64,000 nucleotides of DNA from CATQHW01 sp965243545. GTDB taxonomy: Bacteria > Spirochaetota > Spirochaetia > SZUA-6 > Bin103. The position numbers were made by a program, and so were the translations under genes. The stretch is from positions 4,340,001 through 4,404,000 of the forward strand of contig OZ251573.1 in assembly GCA_965243545.1 (NCBI GenBank), read 5' to 3'. Positions 62,357-64,000 of the stretch are shown piece after piece; the first letter of the stretch is position 1, and each line of letters starts with the position of its first letter. The notes below the pieces were generated by a model. It was not told where the DNA came from. It ran no database searches and saw only the letters and a program-made list of their open reading frames with translations.

Positions 62357-63562
62357 TCAGAGTCCGAAGGCCGCGGTCGCCTCCTCGGCGACGTCGCTGC
62401 CGATCGCCAGGGCGGCGGTGGCGGCCGGGGAAGGGGCGTTGAGCACGTGCACGGACCGCTCGCCGCGGACGATCAGGAAGTCGTCGACCATGGCGCCGTC
62501 GGGCGCCAGGGCCAGCGCGCGCACGCCCGCCCGCGACGGCCGCACCTCCGCGTCGGTGAGCGACGGAACCAGCCGCCGCACGGCGGCGACGAAGCGCCGG
62601 CGCGAGAGCGCCCGCCCGTACTCGCGGATGCCGTAGCGGGCGTGGCGGAGCAGCAGCCGCCAGGTGCCGCGGTAGCTGAGCGCTTCCAGGGCGTCCCGCC
62701 CGCCGACGTCGGCCTTGCCGTACCCTTCGCGCTTCAGCGCGAACACGGCGTTCGGCCCGCACTCCACCTGGCCGGTGGTGCGCAGCGTCAGGTGAACCCC
62801 CAGGAAGGGCATCGACGGGTCCGGGACCGGGTAGATCAGACCCCGCACCTTGCGCCGGGCGGCCGGCGCAAGCTCGAAGAAGTCGCCGCGGAAGGCGACG
62901 ATGCGGGCCGGCGCGGTGAGCCCGTCCAGGCGGGCGATCCGGTCCGAGTGCAGGCCGCCGCAGTTGATCAGGTAGCGGCTTTGGCGGCGCCCGGCGCGCG
63001 TGGCGACGTCGATGCCGTCCGCAGTGCGGCGGATGCCGGTCGCCTCCGCCAGCGTGGTGACCGACGCTCCTGCGGCCACCAGCAGATCGCGCAGCTTTGC
63101 CGCCGCGGCGGCAAAGTCGATGATGCCGGCGTACGGTACCCAGACGGCGCCCAGGCCGCCGGCGTACGGCTCGATCTCCCGCAGTCCGGCGCGGTCGACG
63201 ACCTCGACCCGGTCCAGCCCGTTGCGCCGGCCGTTGGCGCACAGCGCCGACAGGCGTTCCAGCTCGCGCGGGGTGACCGCCACCACCACCTTGCCGCAGG
63301 TCCGGTGCGGAATGCCGTGCTCGCGGGCGAACGCCACCATCTGCGCCCGGCCCTGCACGCAGGTCCGCGCCCGCGCCGAGCCGGGCCGGTAGTAGAGACC
63401 GGAGTGCAGCACCCCGGAGTTGCGCCCGGTCTGGTGCAGGCCGACCTGCCGCTCCTTCTCCAACACCAGCACCGCCAGCGACGGATGGCGCTGCAGCAGC
63501 CGGTAGGCGGAGGCCAGACCGACGATGCCGGCCCCGATGACCGTGACGTCGTACCGGCGCAC
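62357..63562 (-). CDS. lhgO: L-2-hydroxyglutarate oxidase
   Basis: A 401-residue FAD-dependent oxidase of the DAO family. The FAD-binding motif VTVIGAGIVGLASAYRLLQRHPS is at residues 6-28 (in part: VTVIGAGIVGLASAY), followed by KERQVGLHQTGRNSGVLHSGLYYRPGSA (in part: HQTGRNSGVLHSGLYY), which is characteristic of LhgO. FLGVHLTLRTTGQVECGPNAV further supports it. It oxidises L-2-hydroxyglutarate to 2-oxoglutarate. GTG 63562 starts the family N-terminus; the frame upstream is not conserved-looking. TACGAT (63568-63573) ends 5 bp before it, a possible leaderless -10 box. It is divergent from the DUF262 gene. Confidence 0.92.
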   Translation of the reverse strand: MRRYDVTVIGAGIVGLASAYRLLQRHPSLAVLVLEKERQVGLHQTGRNSGVLHSGLYYRPGSARARTCVQGRAQMVAFAREHGIPHRTCGKVVVAVTPRELERLSALCANGRRNGLDRVEVVDRAGLREIEPYAGGLGAVWVPYAGIIDFAAAAAKLRDLLVAAGASVTTLAEATGIRRTADGIDVATRAGRRQSRYLINCGGLHSDRIARLDGLTAPARIVAFRGDFFELAPAARRKVRGLIYPVPDPSMPFLGVHLTLRTTGQVECGPNAVFALKREGYGKADVGGRDALEALSYRGTWRLLLRHARYGIREYGRALSRRRFVAAVRRLVPSLTDAEVRPSRAGVRALALAPDGAMVDDFLIVRGERSVHVLNAPSPAATAALAIGSDVAEEATAAFGL

Positions 63563-63664
63563 GCCGCATCGTACCACGGCCGGCGGCGCGCCGGCCAACC
63601 GACTCTGATACGCTGGGCCGCCGAGCGGCGCGGCGCCGCAGCAGCATCTTCGGGAGGTGCCTCC

Positions 63665-64000
63665 ATGAGTTCCGGTCCGCTTCCAGAGGAGATCGACGGC
63701 GAAGAACCGGTTGACGACCTCGATGAGACGCATGAAGTGACTCCGTACGTCTATTCGATCACGGCATACGGAGCGGACTACCCGGTCGATTCGCTCGTGA
63801 AACGAATCGACTCCGGCGACATCGTGGTTCCCCGCTTCAACAGGAAGTCAAAGGACGACTCCGAAATCGTGGGCTTCCAGCGTGAATACGTGTGGCCTCG
63901 AACCAAGTCCGACCGCTTCATCGAGTCGCTTCTGCTCGGCTTGCCGGTGCCCGGCATCTTCCTGGTACAGCAGCCGTCGGGCCGTCTCCTGGTCCTTGAC
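63665..64000 (+). CDS. DUF262 domain protein, N-terminal part (3' end outside window)
   Basis: The first 112 codons of a gene running off the window. ATG 63665 follows GGGAGG by 6 nt. The sequence YPVDSLVKRIDSGDIVVPRF and GFQREYVWPRTKSDRFIESLLLGLPVPGIFLVQQ (in part: FQREYVWPR and FIESLLLGLPVPGIFL) is the start of a DUF262 (GmrS-like, ParB/nuclease-related) domain, found in type IV restriction and other phage-defence proteins. GC content is lower than in lhgO, suggesting acquired DNA. Full domain makeup cannot be seen. Confidence 0.88.
   Translation, partial: MSSGPLPEEIDGEEPVDDLDETHEVTPYVYSITAYGADYPVDSLVKRIDSGDIVVPRFNRKSKDDSEIVGFQREYVWPRTKSDRFIESLLLGLPVPGIFLVQQPSGRLLVLD

Overview
The window is 64 kb of very GC-rich DNA (roughly 70% by eye in most genes, clearly lower in the first 3.7 kb and the last 0.4 kb) from a bacterium with an outer membrane: one protein ends in a beta-barrel with a C-terminal Trp, there is a lipoprotein, and the transhydrogenase alpha chain is split in two. 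All three bacillithiol genes (bshA, bshB1, bshC), a sigma-54 activator, hexuronate catabolism and proton-translocating transhydrogenase are present. The phylum cannot be fixed from this; an uncultured spirochaete-like or similar high-GC lineage would fit, but that is a guess.

Layout. 1-3.7 kb: the end of a DNA phosphorothioation operon (dndC partial, dndD, dndE), compositionally foreign. 3.7-13.7 kb: a KamA-type radical SAM aminomutase, a DrrAB-type ABC exporter, hpt, hisS, a DUF1854 + ABC exporter pair, and an AlbA_2 regulator. 13.7-18.4 kb: a lipoprotein gene broken by a 1394-bp IS4-family element with perfect 9-bp target duplications, carrying a C22 tract in its 5' coding region; then a frameshifted AAA ATPase/nuclease and a LapA-like membrane protein. 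18.5-24.5 kb: bshB1, an FMN riboswitch, ribD, a riboflavin synthase/DHBP synthase fusion, ribH, a DtxR-family metalloregulator, and hisD on the other strand. 24.5-33.1 kb: a signalling module with a sigma-54 response regulator, a G20 tract at its start, a Calx-beta outer-membrane protein, a divergent PAS histidine kinase, and a shared intergenic region holding a sigma-54 promoter and two identical palindromes spaced 95 bp apart. 33.1-44.5 kb: KDPG aldolase and uronate isomerase, a GNAT-like protein, an M19 peptidase, argA, proC-proA-proB, a membrane GAF protein and an Hsp70 substrate-binding-domain protein. 44.5-54.6 kb: type III restriction-modification (mod, res), a 486-bp patchwork of fragments copied from neighbouring genes, an AAA ATPase, and an SbcCD/YhaNO-like pair. 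54.7-64 kb: hemC, bshA, bshC, a methyltransferase that appears to start at CTG, pntB-pntA2-pntA1, lhgO, and the start of a DUF262 protein.

Recurring habits: 4-bp stop/start overlaps (ATGA, GTGA and one CTGA) couple most operon genes; several first genes lack a ribosome site but have a TANNNT box 5-9 bp before the start codon, suggesting leaderless mRNAs; and in-frame 15-21-bp tandem duplications occur in linkers of many proteins. The least ordinary region is the 13.7-33 kb stretch, where two long homopolymer tracts sit at the 5' ends of a surface lipoprotein gene and a sigma-54 regulator gene, suggesting phase-variable control of surface proteins.
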